Positions 25,284 to 37,349 of a stretch of DNA of 64,000 nucleotides are shown here, one piece after another. Numbering within the stretch: position 1 is the stretch's first letter; each line of letters opens with the position of its first letter. Source of the stretch: Mycobacterium shimoidei (GTDB lineage: Bacteria; Actinomycetota; Actinomycetes; Mycobacteriales; Mycobacteriaceae); contig LQPU01000004.1 in NCBI GenBank assembly GCA_002101905.1, positions 29,380 through 93,379 on the forward strand. The letters run 5' to 3'. The notes under the pieces are model-generated. The model ran no database searches, had not been told where the DNA came from, and worked only from the letters and a program-made list of their open reading frames with translations. Both the position numbers and the translations under genes were made by a program.

Positions 25284-25997
25284 ATGCCTGAGCCGACCCA
25301 GATCTCCTATCCCGTCCGCCTTGATGAGCTGATCACCGCCATCAAGCGGGCGCACACCGATGCGCTCGACCAACTCAGCGACGCGGTCCTGGTCGCCGAG
25401 CATCTTGGCGAAGTCGCCGACCACCTGATTGGTCACTTCGTCGACCAGGCGCGTCGCTCGGGCGCCTCCTGGACCGATATCGGCAAGAGCATGGGCGTCA
25501 GCAAGCAGGCCGCCCAGAAGCGCTTCGTGCCACGCACCCTCGACCCGGACCAGGGTTTCGAGCGGTTCACTCCCCGCGCCCGCAATGCCGTCGTCGCCGC
25601 CCAAAACGCCGCGCACGAGGCGCGCAATGCCGAAATCACCCCCGATCACCTGGTGCTGGGCGTGCTCAGCGACCCTCACGCGCTGGCCACCAAGCTGCTC
25701 GCCGCGCAGCGGGTTGACGCCGAAAGCGTCCGCGCGGCGGTCACATTGCCGCCGGCGGTCGAGGAGCCTCCGCAACTGATCCCGTTCAGCGGCCCGGCCC
25801 GCAAAGCGCTCGAGCTGACCTTCCGGGAAGCACTTCGGCTGGGGCACAACTACATCGGCACCGAGCACCTGCTGCTGGCCCTGCTCGAACTGGAGGACGG
25901 CGCCGGTCCGCTACACCGGGCCGGTGTCGCCAAGGATCGCGCCGAGACCGACCTGATCGAAGTGCTGGAATCTCTGGTGACTGACAAAACTGACTGA
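25284..25997 (+). CDS. clpC2: ClpC2-like protein: HTH plus Clp N-domain, no ATPase
   Basis: The 237-residue protein has an N-terminal helix-turn-helix (SWTDIGKSMGVSKQAAQKRF at 62-81) and two Clp N repeats at about 92-235 (RFTPRARNAVVAAQNAA and FSGPARKALELTFREAL, each with the DHLVLGVL/EHLLLALL helix). No AAA+ domain is present. It resembles M. tuberculosis Rv2667. As I recall, ClpC2 binds and sequesters cyclomarin-class ClpC1 toxins and controls its own promoter. With 3 bp between operator and ATG and no ribosome binding site, a leaderless transcript is likely. Confidence 0.88.
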   Translation: MPEPTQISYPVRLDELITAIKRAHTDALDQLSDAVLVAEHLGEVADHLIGHFVDQARRSGASWTDIGKSMGVSKQAAQKRFVPRTLDPDQGFERFTPRARNAVVAAQNAAHEARNAEITPDHLVLGVLSDPHALATKLLAAQRVDAESVRAAVTLPPAVEEPPQLIPFSGPARKALELTFREALRLGHNYIGTEHLLLALLELEDGAGPLHRAGVAKDRAETDLIEVLESLVTDKTD

Positions 25998-26049
25998 ACG
26001 CGCATGCGATGTGTAATCATGCGAGGGTCGCAGAGGAGGGCGCGCAGAA

Positions 26050-26562
26050 ATGAAAGCGCATCGCTGGTTGGTAGTGCTGATCGCCGTCGTCGTCGCCGGG
26101 CTCGTGGTCGCTCCGCGCGCATCAGCAGGCGACGCACCGATCGGGCGACTCGGCGACACGTTGCGGGTCGACACCGGCAAACTGATCGCCGACGTCACCG
26201 TCACCAGCGTCACGCCGGTTGACCCGCCGCCGGGATTCGGCTACCAGCGCAGCGGCGTTCCGATCAAGAGCTTCCCGGGCAGCGCGGTCAACCGCGCCGA
26301 CGTGGCGATCCGCGCCATCCAGGTCCCCAACCCATTCCAGATGGCCACCGATTTCAGCTTTGTCGGGGTCACCCCGTTCGCCGACGCGTACAAGCCCCGT
26401 CCGTCCGACGCGCCCGACGCACTGGACGCCGCGCTGGCGAACGCGCCCGCCGGATCGGTGGTCCGCGGCGGCGTGTACTGGGATGCTTACCGCGACCCGG
26501 TGTCCAACGTCGTACTGCTGGACAAAAAGACGGGCGTACACCTCGCGCAGTGGAACCTCTGA
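26050..26562 (+). CDS. Secreted protein (Rv2668-like, MPT63-type fold)
   Basis: The 170-residue product has a signal peptide (WLVVLIAVVVAGLVVAPRASA). The mature part resembles the DUF1942/MPT63 immunoglobulin-like fold: GDTLRVDTGKLIADVTVTSV, NRADVAIRAIQV and VVLLDKKTGVHLAQW. Order next to clpC2 matches H37Rv, where Rv2668 is described as an exported Ala/Val-rich protein. GAGGAGGGCGC precedes the ATG. The last 13 bp overlap the GNAT gene start, so they are coupled. The function is unknown; secretion is predicted. Confidence 0.8.
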   Translation: MKAHRWLVVLIAVVVAGLVVAPRASAGDAPIGRLGDTLRVDTGKLIADVTVTSVTPVDPPPGFGYQRSGVPIKSFPGSAVNRADVAIRAIQVPNPFQMATDFSFVGVTPFADAYKPRPSDAPDALDAALANAPAGSVVRGGVYWDAYRDPVSNVVLLDKKTGVHLAQWNL

Positions 26563-27047
26563 CCGTCCAGAGCATCACGGCGAATTTCAACGGCCTCGAT
26601 GAACTGGCGACTGTCGCCGCGCGCACCTTTCCGCTGGCATGTCCACCGTCGGTGACACGGGAGGACATCGCGTCGTTCGTCGAGGCCAACCTGTCGGTCG
26701 CACGCTTCAGCGAATATTTGACCAGCCCTGACCACGTCGTACTGGTCGCGCGGCGAGACGACCGGATTGTGGGCTATGCCATGCTCGTTCGCGACGACGG
26801 CGTTGAGCTATCCAAAATGTACGTCCTGCCGCAACAGCATGGAACAGGGGTGTCGACGGCATTGATGAACGCGACACTGCGAGCTGCCGCGCAATTCGGC
26901 GCCAACTTCATCTGGCTTGGCGTCAACCAGAAAAACCAACGCGCGCAACGCTTCTACCGCAAGCACGGCTTCGCTGTCACCGGCACCCGGACATTTCAGG
27001 TCGGTACCAGCCGTGAGCAAGATTACGTCATGACCCGAAAGCTGTAG
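26550..27047 (+). CDS. GNAT-family acetyltransferase (Rv2669-like)
   Basis: This 165-residue protein has the GNAT motif-A region LSKMYVLPQQHGTGVSTALM (Q/RxxGxG/A) and the IWLGVNQKNQRAQRFYRKHGF stretch typical of small-molecule or N-terminal acetyltransferases using acetyl-CoA. The start is GTG 26550, inside the end of the upstream gene. The stop overlaps the convergent zapE 3' end by 20 bp. The substrate is unknown. Position matches M. tuberculosis Rv2669. Confidence 0.82.
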   Translation: MEPLTVQSITANFNGLDELATVAARTFPLACPPSVTREDIASFVEANLSVARFSEYLTSPDHVVLVARRDDRIVGYAMLVRDDGVELSKMYVLPQQHGTGVSTALMNATLRAAAQFGANFIWLGVNQKNQRAQRFYRKHGFAVTGTRTFQVGTSREQDYVMTRKL

Positions 27048-28047
27048 CGCTCAACGACAGCAGCCGTGAGATCGCCCGCAGATACTTCTTGCGGAAGCCG
27101 CCGGCAAGCATCTCGTCGCTGAAGATGCGGTCCAGACTCTCCCCCGACGCCGCGACCGGGATGCCGGCGTCATAGAGCCGGTCGGTGAGCGCCACCAGCC
27201 GCAGCGCCACGTTCTGGTCGTCGATGCGGTGCACACCGGTGAGAAACACTGCCGTCACACCTTCGATCAATGCCAGGTACCGCGACGGGTGCATGCTGGC
27301 CAGATGTGCACACAGCGCGTCGAACTCGTCGAGGGTGGCACCGTCGATCCCTGCGGCCCATGCCTTTACCTGTTCGTCGGAAGGCGGCTCGGGCGCCGGC
27401 GGCAGGTCACGGTGCCGGTAGTCCGGACCGTCGATCCGCACTACCGTGAAAATGTTCGCCAGCGTTGTGATTTCACGCAGAAAGTCCTGCGCCGCGAAGC
27501 GGCCTTCACCCAGCTGCTCGGGCAGCGTGTTGGAAGTGGCCGCCAGCGACACACCACGCTCGACCAGCTGCGAGAGCATCCGCGCGATCAGCGTCGTGTT
27601 GCCGGGGTCGTCGAGCTCGAACTCGTCGATGCATACCAGCGTGTAATCACTGAGTAGTTCAATGCATTCGGTGAAACCGAACACACCGGCCAGCTGGGTC
27701 AACTCCATGAAGGTCGCAAAAGCCTTGCCGTCGTTGGGAACCGCGCGGTACGCAGAGGCCAGCAGATGTGTTTTGCCAACCCCGAACCCGCCGTCGAGGT
27801 AGAGCCCGGTGCCGGGCAACACTTCTCGCTTGCCGAACCACTTGCGCCGGCCCGCCCGGCGCTCGACCGCCTGTTCACAAAACCGCCGACACGCCTCCAC
27901 GGCGGCGGACTGGCTGGGCTCGGCGGGGTCGGGGTGGTAGCTCGCGAAGCTCACATCGGCGAATGTCGGAGGCGGGATCAGCTGAGCGATCAGCCGCTCG
28001 GGTGAAACGCTCGGATGCCGATCCACCAGATGCCCGACCCGACCCAT
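27028..28047 (-). CDS. zapE: ZapE/AFG1-family ATPase (Rv2670c-like)
   Basis: The 339-residue P-loop ATPase has Walker A DGGFGVGKTHL at 85-95, Walker B TLVCIDEFELDD at 136-147 and sensor-like SLAATSNTLPEQ. In Escherichia coli ZapE stimulates division under low oxygen; mitochondrial AFG1/LACE1 acts in protein turnover. The mycobacterial role is not established here. It is divergent from the RibD-like gene, the two ATG codons overlapping by 2 bp, so both promoters must lie inside coding sequence. Confidence 0.87.
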   Translation of the reverse strand: MGRVGHLVDRHPSVSPERLIAQLIPPPTFADVSFASYHPDPAEPSQSAAVEACRRFCEQAVERRAGRRKWFGKREVLPGTGLYLDGGFGVGKTHLLASAYRAVPNDGKAFATFMELTQLAGVFGFTECIELLSDYTLVCIDEFELDDPGNTTLIARMLSQLVERGVSLAATSNTLPEQLGEGRFAAQDFLREITTLANIFTVVRIDGPDYRHRDLPPAPEPPSDEQVKAWAAGIDGATLDEFDALCAHLASMHPSRYLALIEGVTAVFLTGVHRIDDQNVALRLVALTDRLYDAGIPVAASGESLDRIFSDEMLAGGFRKKYLRAISRLLSLSATAFGS

Positions 28048-28825
28048 GCAGGCACCCTATCGACGTGCTGAGATCGAACTCATGGAGCTCACGCTGCTGG
28101 AGTCGGGCAGGCGGCTCATGGATGGCGAACTGGCAGAGCTCTACGCCTACCCCTCCAACGAGCCGTGGGTGCGAGCCAACTTCATCGCCAGCATCGACGG
28201 CGGCGCCACCGTCAACGGCACCACCGGCCGGCTGGGCGGGTCGACCGATCGGTTCCTGTTCAACGTGCTGCGCGAGCTCGCCGACGTGATTCTGGTCGGC
28301 GCGGGCACCGTGCGCATCGAAGGCTATTCCGGGGCTCGCCCAACGCTCGACGCGCGGCACAGGCGGCAGGCGCGCGGCCAGAGCGAAGTCCCGCCGCTGG
28401 CGATCGTCAGCAAGTCCGGTCATCTGGATCGCGACATGGCGGTGTTCACCCGCACCGAGGTGCCGCCGCTGGTGCTCACCTGTGGGGCGGTCGCCGAGGA
28501 GACGCGGCGCCGGCTGGCCGGGCTTGCCGAGGTCATCGACTGCTCGGCCGGCAACCCGGACGTGGTGGACGAGGCGGCGCTGCTGGCCGCGCTGACCGAC
28601 CGCGGGCTGCCGCGGGTGCTGACCGAGGGCGGCCCCATGTTGTTCGGCTCGCTGGTGGAGCGCGAAATGCTGGACGAGCTGTGTCTGACCATCGCGCCGT
28701 GTGTGGTCGGCGGTCAGGCCGAGCGGATCGCCAGCGGCCCGGGGCAGGTGCACACCCGGATGCATTGCGCCCACATCCTCCGCGACGAGGACGGCTATCT
28801 GTACACCCGCTACGTCAGGCACTGA
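28046..28825 (+). CDS. RibD C-terminal-type reductase (Rv2671-like)
   Basis: The 259-residue protein has the pyrimidine reductase/DHFR-like fold: NFIASIDGGATVNGTTGRLGG, VGAGTVRIEGY and PRVLTEGGPMLFG. It is the reductase domain alone, without the RibD deaminase. The M. tuberculosis homologue Rv2671 has been reported as a dihydrofolate reductase analogue linked to p-aminosalicylate resistance, so a role beyond riboflavin is possible. ATG 28046 overlaps the divergent zapE start; ATG 28082 (MELTLLES) would avoid this and may be the true start. Confidence 0.8.
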   Translation: MQAPYRRAEIELMELTLLESGRRLMDGELAELYAYPSNEPWVRANFIASIDGGATVNGTTGRLGGSTDRFLFNVLRELADVILVGAGTVRIEGYSGARPTLDARHRRQARGQSEVPPLAIVSKSGHLDRDMAVFTRTEVPPLVLTCGAVAEETRRRLAGLAEVIDCSAGNPDVVDEAALLAALTDRGLPRVLTEGGPMLFGSLVEREMLDELCLTIAPCVVGGQAERIASGPGQVHTRMHCAHILRDEDGYLYTRYVRH

Positions 28826-28869
28826 TGGCTAGAAGCCGAGCGCAGCAAGCTACTGGCTACTGTGGTCGC

Positions 28870-30426
28870 ATGAGCCGGCACGCCACGCGCGCCGCGACCT
28901 TGCTCGCGGTGACTTCGCTGCTGGTCGGCTGTGTACCGGGCCTGGGCGCCAACCCGCGGTTCGCCACCGACTCCGGCGCGCGACCGCAAGGCCAGGCGAC
29001 GACACGTCCGCCGAGTGGTCCGCCGCCGATCGCCGCTCCCAAGAACGACCTGCCATGGCGCGATTGCACGTCACGGGTGTTCGGCGACGCGGCGGTTCCG
29101 GCCACGCCGGGGATCAAACTGGACTGTGCCAGCTACGACGCCGACCTAGACCCGGTCAACGGCGCGTCCGGGACGCTGAGCATCGGTGTGGTACGCGCCC
29201 GGTCGGTGCAAACACCGTCCGATGCCGGGCCGGTGGTGTTCACCACCGGATCGGATGTGCCGTCGTCGCTGCAACTGGCGGTCTGGCTTTCCCGCGCGGG
29301 CGGCGACGTGCTGCGCCGCCACCCCATCGTCGCCGTCGACCGTCGCGGGATGGGCATGTCGAGCCCGGTCGACTGCCGCGACCAGTTCGACCGCCAGGAG
29401 ATGCGCGACCAGGCGCAGTTCGAGGCCGGCGACGACCCGGTGGCCAACCTGGCCGACATCACCCAGACCGCCACCACCAATTGCACCGACACCATCGCTC
29501 CCGGCGACTCCGATTACGACAACACGCACGCCGCCACCGACATCGAGCGGCTGCGCAGCATGTGGGACGTCCCGTCGCTGGCCCTGGTCGGGATCGGCAA
29601 CGGCGCGCAGGTGGCGCTGTCCTACACCGGGTCGCATCCCGACAAAGTGTCTCGGTTGATCCTGGACTCACCGGTCCCGCTGGGTGCGGGCGCCGAAGCT
29701 GCCGCCGAGCAACGGGTCAAGGGCGAGCAGGCGGCGCTGGACGCGTTCTCCGCGCAATGCGCCGCGATCAACTGCGCGCTGGGGCCAGATCCCAAAGGGG
29801 CGGTGAGCTCGATGCTCGCCGACGCCCGCGCCGGGCACGGGCCCGGCGGCCTGTCGGTGGCCTCGCTCGCCCACGCCATCTCCACCGCGCTGGGCTACCC
29901 GACCGGTGACCGCGTCAGCACCACGACCGACCTGGCCAACGCGCTGGCGAGCGCACGCACCGGTGACATCAACTTGCTCAACAACCTGGTCAACAGGGCC
30001 GAGTCGATCCGCTTGACCGACGGTCAGTTCATCAACTCGTGCAGTGATGCGCTCAACCGCCCGACACCCGATCGGGTGCGCCAACTGCTGGTCGCATGGG
30101 GCAAGCTGTATCCGCAGTTCGGCCCGGTCGGTGCGCTCGATTTGGTCAAGTGCGTGCACTGGCCGAGCGCCACCCCACCCAAAGCGCCCAAGGACCTCAA
30201 AACCAATGCGCTGCTGCTGGGTGTCCAGAACGACCCGATCGTCGGCTCGGAAGGCGTCGCCGCCACGGCCGCGACGATCATCAACGCCAGCGCGGCCAGC
30301 AAGCGGGTGATGTGGCAAGGCATCGGCCACGGCGCCAGCATCTACTCGTCGTGCGCCCTGCCGCCGCTGATCGGATACCTAGACAGCGGCAAGCTGCCCG
30401 ACACCGACACCTACTGTCCCGCCTGA
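28870..30426 (+). CDS. TAP-like alpha/beta hydrolase lipoprotein (Rv2672-like), nucleophile missing
   Basis: The 518-residue product starts with a lipoprotein signal (LLAVTSLLVGCVPG, lipobox LVGC). It has an alpha/beta hydrolase fold of the tripeptidyl aminopeptidase type: VVFTTGSDVPSS, IVAVDRRGMGMS and a C-terminal TAP domain. At the nucleophile elbow, where the family has G-x-S-x-G, it reads GIGNG with Asn244 in place of Ser. The acid (QNDPIVG) and base (GIGHG) motifs remain. It may be inactive as a peptidase. It lies 44 bp after the RibD-like gene and 12 bp before aftC. Confidence 0.82.
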   Translation: MSRHATRAATLLAVTSLLVGCVPGLGANPRFATDSGARPQGQATTRPPSGPPPIAAPKNDLPWRDCTSRVFGDAAVPATPGIKLDCASYDADLDPVNGASGTLSIGVVRARSVQTPSDAGPVVFTTGSDVPSSLQLAVWLSRAGGDVLRRHPIVAVDRRGMGMSSPVDCRDQFDRQEMRDQAQFEAGDDPVANLADITQTATTNCTDTIAPGDSDYDNTHAATDIERLRSMWDVPSLALVGIGNGAQVALSYTGSHPDKVSRLILDSPVPLGAGAEAAAEQRVKGEQAALDAFSAQCAAINCALGPDPKGAVSSMLADARAGHGPGGLSVASLAHAISTALGYPTGDRVSTTTDLANALASARTGDINLLNNLVNRAESIRLTDGQFINSCSDALNRPTPDRVRQLLVAWGKLYPQFGPVGALDLVKCVHWPSATPPKAPKDLKTNALLLGVQNDPIVGSEGVAATAATIINASAASKRVMWQGIGHGASIYSSCALPPLIGYLDSGKLPDTDTYCPA

Positions 30427-30438
30427 TACTTTGCGCGG

Positions 30439-31713
30439 GTGACATCGGTTTTGTCCCTGTTTCGCCCCCGCACCAGCGCGCCCAGCACCGCGACGGTACT
30501 GCGGTCGGCGTTGTGGCCGGCGGCCATCATGGCCGTCATTCACCGCAGCATTGTGGTGACCACCAACGGCAACATCACCGACGATTTCAAGCCGGTTTAC
30601 CGCGCGGTGCTCAACTTCCGGCACGGCTGGGACATCTACAACGAGCATTTCGACTACGTCGATCCGCACTACCTGTATCCGCCCGGCGGAACGCTGATCA
30701 TGGCACCGTTCGGCTATCTGTCGTTCGCGGAGTCGCGTTACCTGTTCATCCTGTGCAACACCATCGCGATCGTGGTCGCGGGGTATCTGCTGCTGCGGAT
30801 GTTCGGGTTCACGCTGTCCTCAGTGGCGGCACCGGCGCTGCTGCTGGCCATGTTCTGCACCGAATCGGTCACCAACACACTGGTTTTCACCAACATCAAT
30901 GGCTGCATCCTGTTGTTGGAGGTGCTGTTCTTCCGGTGGCTGCTGGACAATTCACCGGGCCGCCAATGGTGGGCGGGGGCAGCGATCGGTTTGGCGTTGG
31001 TGGTCAAACCGGTGCTGGGTCCGTTGCTGTTGCTGCCGCTGGTCAACCGCCAATGGCGTGCCGTGATCATGGGTCTGGTGGTGCCGGCGGTGTTCAATCT
31101 GGCCGCGCTGCCGTTGGTGGCCGATCCGATGAATTTCTTCACCCGCACGCTGCCCTACATATTGGGTACGCGTGACTACTTCAACAGCTCGATTCTGGGC
31201 AACGGCGTGTATTTCGGGCTGCCCACCTGGCTGATCCTGTTCCTGCGAATCCTGTTCACGCTGATAGCAATCGGCAGCCTCTGGCTGCTGTACCGCTACT
31301 ACCGGGTGCGTGATCCACGGTTTTGGCTGCTGACGTCCTCCGGCGTGGTGCTGCTGTGGTCCTGGCTGGCGCTGTCGCTGGCCCAGGGCTACTACTCGAT
31401 GATGCTGTTCCCGTTCCTGATGACGGTGGTGTTGCCCAACTCGGTGATCCGCAACTGGCCGGCCTGGCTGGGCATCTACGGCTTCTTGACGATGGACCGC
31501 TGGCTGCTGTTCAACTGGATGTACATCGGACGCCCGCTCGAATACCTGAAGATCACCTATGGCTGGTCGTTGCTGTTGATCGTCACGTTCTGCGTGCTCT
31601 ACTTCCGCTATCTGGACGCCAAGGCCGAAAACCGGCTCGACGACGGGATCGATCCGGCCTGGCTGAGGACGCAGCAGCGCCTCACCGCCAAGAGCGCTAG
31701 CGTGGACGCATGA
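30439..31713 (+). CDS. aftC: Arabinofuranosyltransferase AftC
   Basis: The 424-residue polytopic protein is a GT87/GT-C transferase with about ten membrane segments. The acceptor-side loop shows HFDYVDPHYLYPPGGTLIM. AftC adds alpha-1,3-branching arabinofuranose from decaprenyl-phosphoarabinose in arabinogalactan and lipoarabinomannan. Size and position match Rv2673 (433 residues). The start is GTG 30439. The stop overlaps the msrB ATG (ATGA), so the two are translated together. Confidence 0.88.
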   Translation: MTSVLSLFRPRTSAPSTATVLRSALWPAAIMAVIHRSIVVTTNGNITDDFKPVYRAVLNFRHGWDIYNEHFDYVDPHYLYPPGGTLIMAPFGYLSFAESRYLFILCNTIAIVVAGYLLLRMFGFTLSSVAAPALLLAMFCTESVTNTLVFTNINGCILLLEVLFFRWLLDNSPGRQWWAGAAIGLALVVKPVLGPLLLLPLVNRQWRAVIMGLVVPAVFNLAALPLVADPMNFFTRTLPYILGTRDYFNSSILGNGVYFGLPTWLILFLRILFTLIAIGSLWLLYRYYRVRDPRFWLLTSSGVVLLWSWLALSLAQGYYSMMLFPFLMTVVLPNSVIRNWPAWLGIYGFLTMDRWLLFNWMYIGRPLEYLKITYGWSLLLIVTFCVLYFRYLDAKAENRLDDGIDPAWLRTQQRLTAKSASVDA

Positions 31714-32144
31714 GCTCTCCCAAGGTGCAACTGACCGACGACGAATGGCGTCAAAAGCTCACCCCCGAGGAGTTCGCGGTGCTGCGACGAGCCGGCACCG
31801 AGCCCCCGTTCACCGGTGAATACACCGACACCAAGACCGAGGGCGTCTACCAGTGCCGGGCGTGCGGCGCCGAACTGTTCCGCAGCACCGAAAAGTTCGA
31901 ATCCCATTGCGGCTGGCCGTCGTTCTTCGACCCGGCCAACTCCGAGGCGGTGATCCTGCGGCCCGACGACTCGATGGGCATGCGCCGCACCGAAGTGTTG
32001 TGCGCCAGCTGCCACAGTCATCTGGGTCACGTCTTCGAAGGCGAGGGCTACCCGACACCGACCGACCAGCGCTACTGCATCAACTCGATCTGCCTTGTGT
32101 TAGTCCCTCGCGAAAGTGCAACTACCGACACGTTTCGCGAGTAA
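31710..32144 (+). CDS. msrB: Peptide-methionine (R)-S-oxide reductase
   Basis: The 144-residue enzyme has the MsrB fold: zinc cysteines CRACG and CASCHSHLGH, the GWPSFFDP loop and the catalytic cysteine in RYCINS. It reduces methionine-R-sulfoxide in oxidised proteins. The C-terminus runs about 8-10 residues past where I recall the M. tuberculosis protein (Rv2674, 136 residues) ending, and the extra part (ESATTDTFRE) is encoded by the left arm of an inverted repeat. It is coupled to aftC by ATGA. Confidence 0.92.
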   Translation: MSSPKVQLTDDEWRQKLTPEEFAVLRRAGTEPPFTGEYTDTKTEGVYQCRACGAELFRSTEKFESHCGWPSFFDPANSEAVILRPDDSMGMRRTEVLCASCHSHLGHVFEGEGYPTPTDQRYCINSICLVLVPRESATTDTFRE

Positions 32145-32169
32145 GACCGTCGCTAGTTGCACTTTCGCG
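32109..32169. terminator. 16-bp perfect inverted repeat at the msrB/methyltransferase junction
   Basis: CGCGAAAGTGCAACTA (32109-32124) is exactly complementary to TAGTTGCACTTTCGCG (32154-32169), with a 29-bp loop. The loop also holds TTTCGCGAG (32133-32141), able to pair with CTCGCGAAA (32107-32115), so two folds compete. It lies between convergent genes and can end transcription in both directions. The GCGAAAGTGCAACT family is, as I recall, dispersed in mycobacterial genomes. Confidence 0.7.
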
Positions 32170-32185
32170 GCGGTAGAAGTCGGGA

Positions 32186-34959
<2,774 letters not shown>

Positions 34960-34963
<4 letters not shown>

Positions 34964-36009
34964 AATGTGTGCACCAGCGATACCAGTTCGGTCAGCACGC
35001 CCGGATCGGTGTCCGGCAGCACCCCGTGACCCAGGTTGAAGATGTGTCCGGCCGCACCGGCGTCCACGGCGCGACGCCCGTCGTCGACCACGGCGCGGGC
35101 CGCCCGCTCGACCACCGGCCAGCCGGCCAGCAGCACGGCGGGATCGAGATTGCCCTGCAGCGCCGTGCCGCTCTTGACCCGTGCTGCGGCGTCGCACAGC
35201 GAGGTCCGCCAATCTACCCCGACCACGGTGGCGCCCGCGGCCGACATCGCGCCCAGCAGTTCGCCGGTGCCCACCCCGAAGTGCGTCATCGGCACGCCGT
35301 CATCGGCCAATGCGGCGAACACCCGCGCACTGTGCGGCTGGACATAGCTGCAATAGTCGGGCAGCGACAGCGCGCCCGCCCACGAGTCGAAAACCTGGAC
35401 GGCGTCCACCCCGGCATCGAGCTGGACCCGCAGGAAGCCGGTGGTGAGGTCGGTCAGCTTTTCCATCAACGCATGCCAGCTGTCCGGTTCGGCCAGCATC
35501 ATCGCCTTGGTGCGGGCGTGGTGGCGGCTCGGGCCGCCTTCGACCAGATAGGAAGCCAGCGTGAACGGCGCGCCGGCGAACCCGATCAGCGGAACCTCGC
35601 CCAGGGCCGCCACCAGCAGCGCGACGGCGTCCGATACCGGTTGAATTCGTTGTGGGTCAAGGGGTTTCAATGCGGCGACGTCGGCTGCGGTGCGCACCGG
35701 CGCAGCGATGACCGGCCCGACATCGGGCACGATGTCCAGGTCGATCTCCGCGCCGCGCAACGGCACCACGATGTCGGAAAACAGGATCGCCGCGTCCACG
35801 TCGTGGCGGCGCACCGGCTGCAGAGTGACCTCGCAGATCACCTCGGCGTCGAAGCAGGCCTCCATCATGCTGTGCTGCGCCCGCAGTGCCCGGTATTCGG
35901 GCAACGAACGGCCGGCCTGCCGCATGAACCACACCGGGATCCGGTGCGGCTTGCGGCCCGTGGCCGCGGCCAGATACGGCGACCCGGGAAGGTCGCGACG
36001 GTTAGTCAT
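34960..36009 (-). CDS. hemE: Uroporphyrinogen decarboxylase
   Basis: The 349-residue enzyme has the family signatures [16 protein letters not shown] and [17 protein letters not shown], with the active-site FSDIVVP strand. It decarboxylates uroporphyrinogen III to coproporphyrinogen III. It heads the minus-strand set hemE-hemY-chdC-methyltransferase, each overlapping or nearly touching the next. The start is ATG 36009 ([16 protein letters not shown]); the frame is open further upstream but without coding character. Confidence 0.93.
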
Positions 36010-36135
36010 CGGGCTCAATGCTGCCACGCGACGTGTGCGCACGGCCGTTTCGGGGAATGCGCAGTGCGACGACTCGGAAGGAGCAAGCGCGGCGAAGCCG
36101 GGCGCAGCGGGTCGCCACAGAAAGGACGACGGCTG

Positions 36136-36609
36136 ATGTCGCTCATGGACAAGTCGAGAAACGGTGTGGTCGAGGAAGCGGAATACTTCGTCGACCACGC
36201 GTTGCGCAATATCGCTCACGGTCGCTTCGAACGGTCGCTGGCCGGGTTGACTGCCTTCGCGGCATTGGTGACGACGGCGGAGGTCTATTTCGAGCATTAC
36301 CGCGCCAGCTTCGGCAACAAATGGATGTGGAGCCCGATCGTGGTGACCCCGCCGGTGGTGGTCGCCGGCGTGGGCGGGGTGTTCTCGAAGCGCTGGGCCA
36401 AGCGGTGGCTGCCGATCACCGCCGGCATCTATGCCGCGAACGGGTTGATGGGCCAGTACTTCCATGCTCGCGGCGTGGCCCGCAGGCCAGGCGGCTGGCG
36501 GCTGGCCATCTACAACGTGCCGATGGGGCCGCCGATCGCCGCCCCAGGGCTGATGAGCATCGTCGGAGCGATGGGTCTTTTGGCCGCGATTCTGCGCCGC
36601 GAGAAGTGA
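36136..36609 (+). CDS. Four-helix membrane protein of the dehydrogenase cassette
   Basis: This 157-residue protein has four likely membrane helices ([68 protein letters not shown]) after an acidic start. It lies directly upstream of a gluconate-2-dehydrogenase-type subunit 3 and a GMC oxidoreductase, 2 bp from the first, so it probably anchors or passes electrons from that complex. AAAGGA at 36121-36126 is the likely ribosome binding site. I do not recognise a named family. Confidence 0.72.
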   Translation: MSLMDKSRNGVVEEAEYFVDHALRNIAHGRFERSLAGLTAFAALVTTAEVYFEHYRASFGNKWMWSPIVVTPPVVVAGVGGVFSKRWAKRWLPITAGIYAANGLMGQYFHARGVARRPGGWRLAIYNVPMGPPIAAPGLMSIVGAMGLLAAILRREK

Positions 36610-36611
36610 GC

Positions 36612-37349
36612 ATGCGTGACATAGCCGGCGGCGAACACCTGCCCAACCTGCGACCGGACGGCAAACCGCTACACCCGTCGTGGCTGCCGCGTCAGCGTCG
36701 CGGCAAAACGCCGCAGATGATCGGCCGCTACCCCGACTATGACGTGCTGTCGACCGTCGACACCTGGGACGAGGCGACCAGGAAGGTTGTCTTGGCCCGG
36801 CTTGACAAGCCGGGCCCGCTGCGGTTCTTCGACTCCGCGGCCGAGCCGACGCTGCGCGCCTTCTGCGACACCGCGCTCGCCCAAGACGGTGAGCCGCGGA
36901 TACCGGTGGCCGAGTTCGTCGACGCCAAGCTCGCCGACGGCAAGCTGGACGGCTACCAGTACGACGATATGCCCGACGACCGCGACACCTGGCGGCTGGT
37001 GCTGGCCGGGCTGGACGAAGCCGCGGCAGACACCGGCGCGGAGTCATTCGCTGCCGCGGACGCCAAGACCCGCGAATCCGTCGTCCAACGGTTTGCCGAC
37101 GCGCAACTGTACGGCGGCAGCTGGGAGAAGTTGAACGTCTCGCGCGCCTGGTCGGTGGTGATGCGGATGGCGCTGAGTGGCTTTTACAGCCACCCCTGGG
37201 CATGGAACGAGATCGGGTTCGGCGGCCCGGCCTACCCACGCGGATTCATGCGACTCGGCGGGGTCGGAATCCGCGAGCCGTTCGAGATGCCCGGGGCCAC
37301 TTCCGAAGACCCGGTCGAGACGGTCGAACAGGAAGATATCGATGGGTGA
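36612..37349 (+). CDS. Gluconate 2-dehydrogenase subunit 3-like protein
   Basis: The 245-residue protein ends with the subunit-3 pattern [16 protein letters not shown], then [21 protein letters not shown]. In the three-component FAD dehydrogenases (gluconate, fructose, sorbitol), the small subunit helps export or stabilise the flavoprotein. Here there is no obvious twin-arginine signal at the N-terminus ([12 protein letters not shown]). It overlaps the GMC gene by 8 bp (ATGGGTGA) and follows the membrane gene by 2 bp. The substrate is unknown. Confidence 0.78.
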   Translation: MRDIAGGEHLPNLRPDGKPLHPSWLPRQRRGKTPQMIGRYPDYDVLSTVDTWDEATRKVVLARLDKPGPLRFFDSAAEPTLRAFCDTALAQDGEPRIPVAEFVDAKLADGKLDGYQYDDMPDDRDTWRLVLAGLDEAAADTGAESFAAADAKTRESVVQRFADAQLYGGSWEKLNVSRAWSVVMRMALSGFYSHPWAWNEIGFGGPAYPRGFMRLGGVGIREPFEMPGATSEDPVETVEQEDIDG

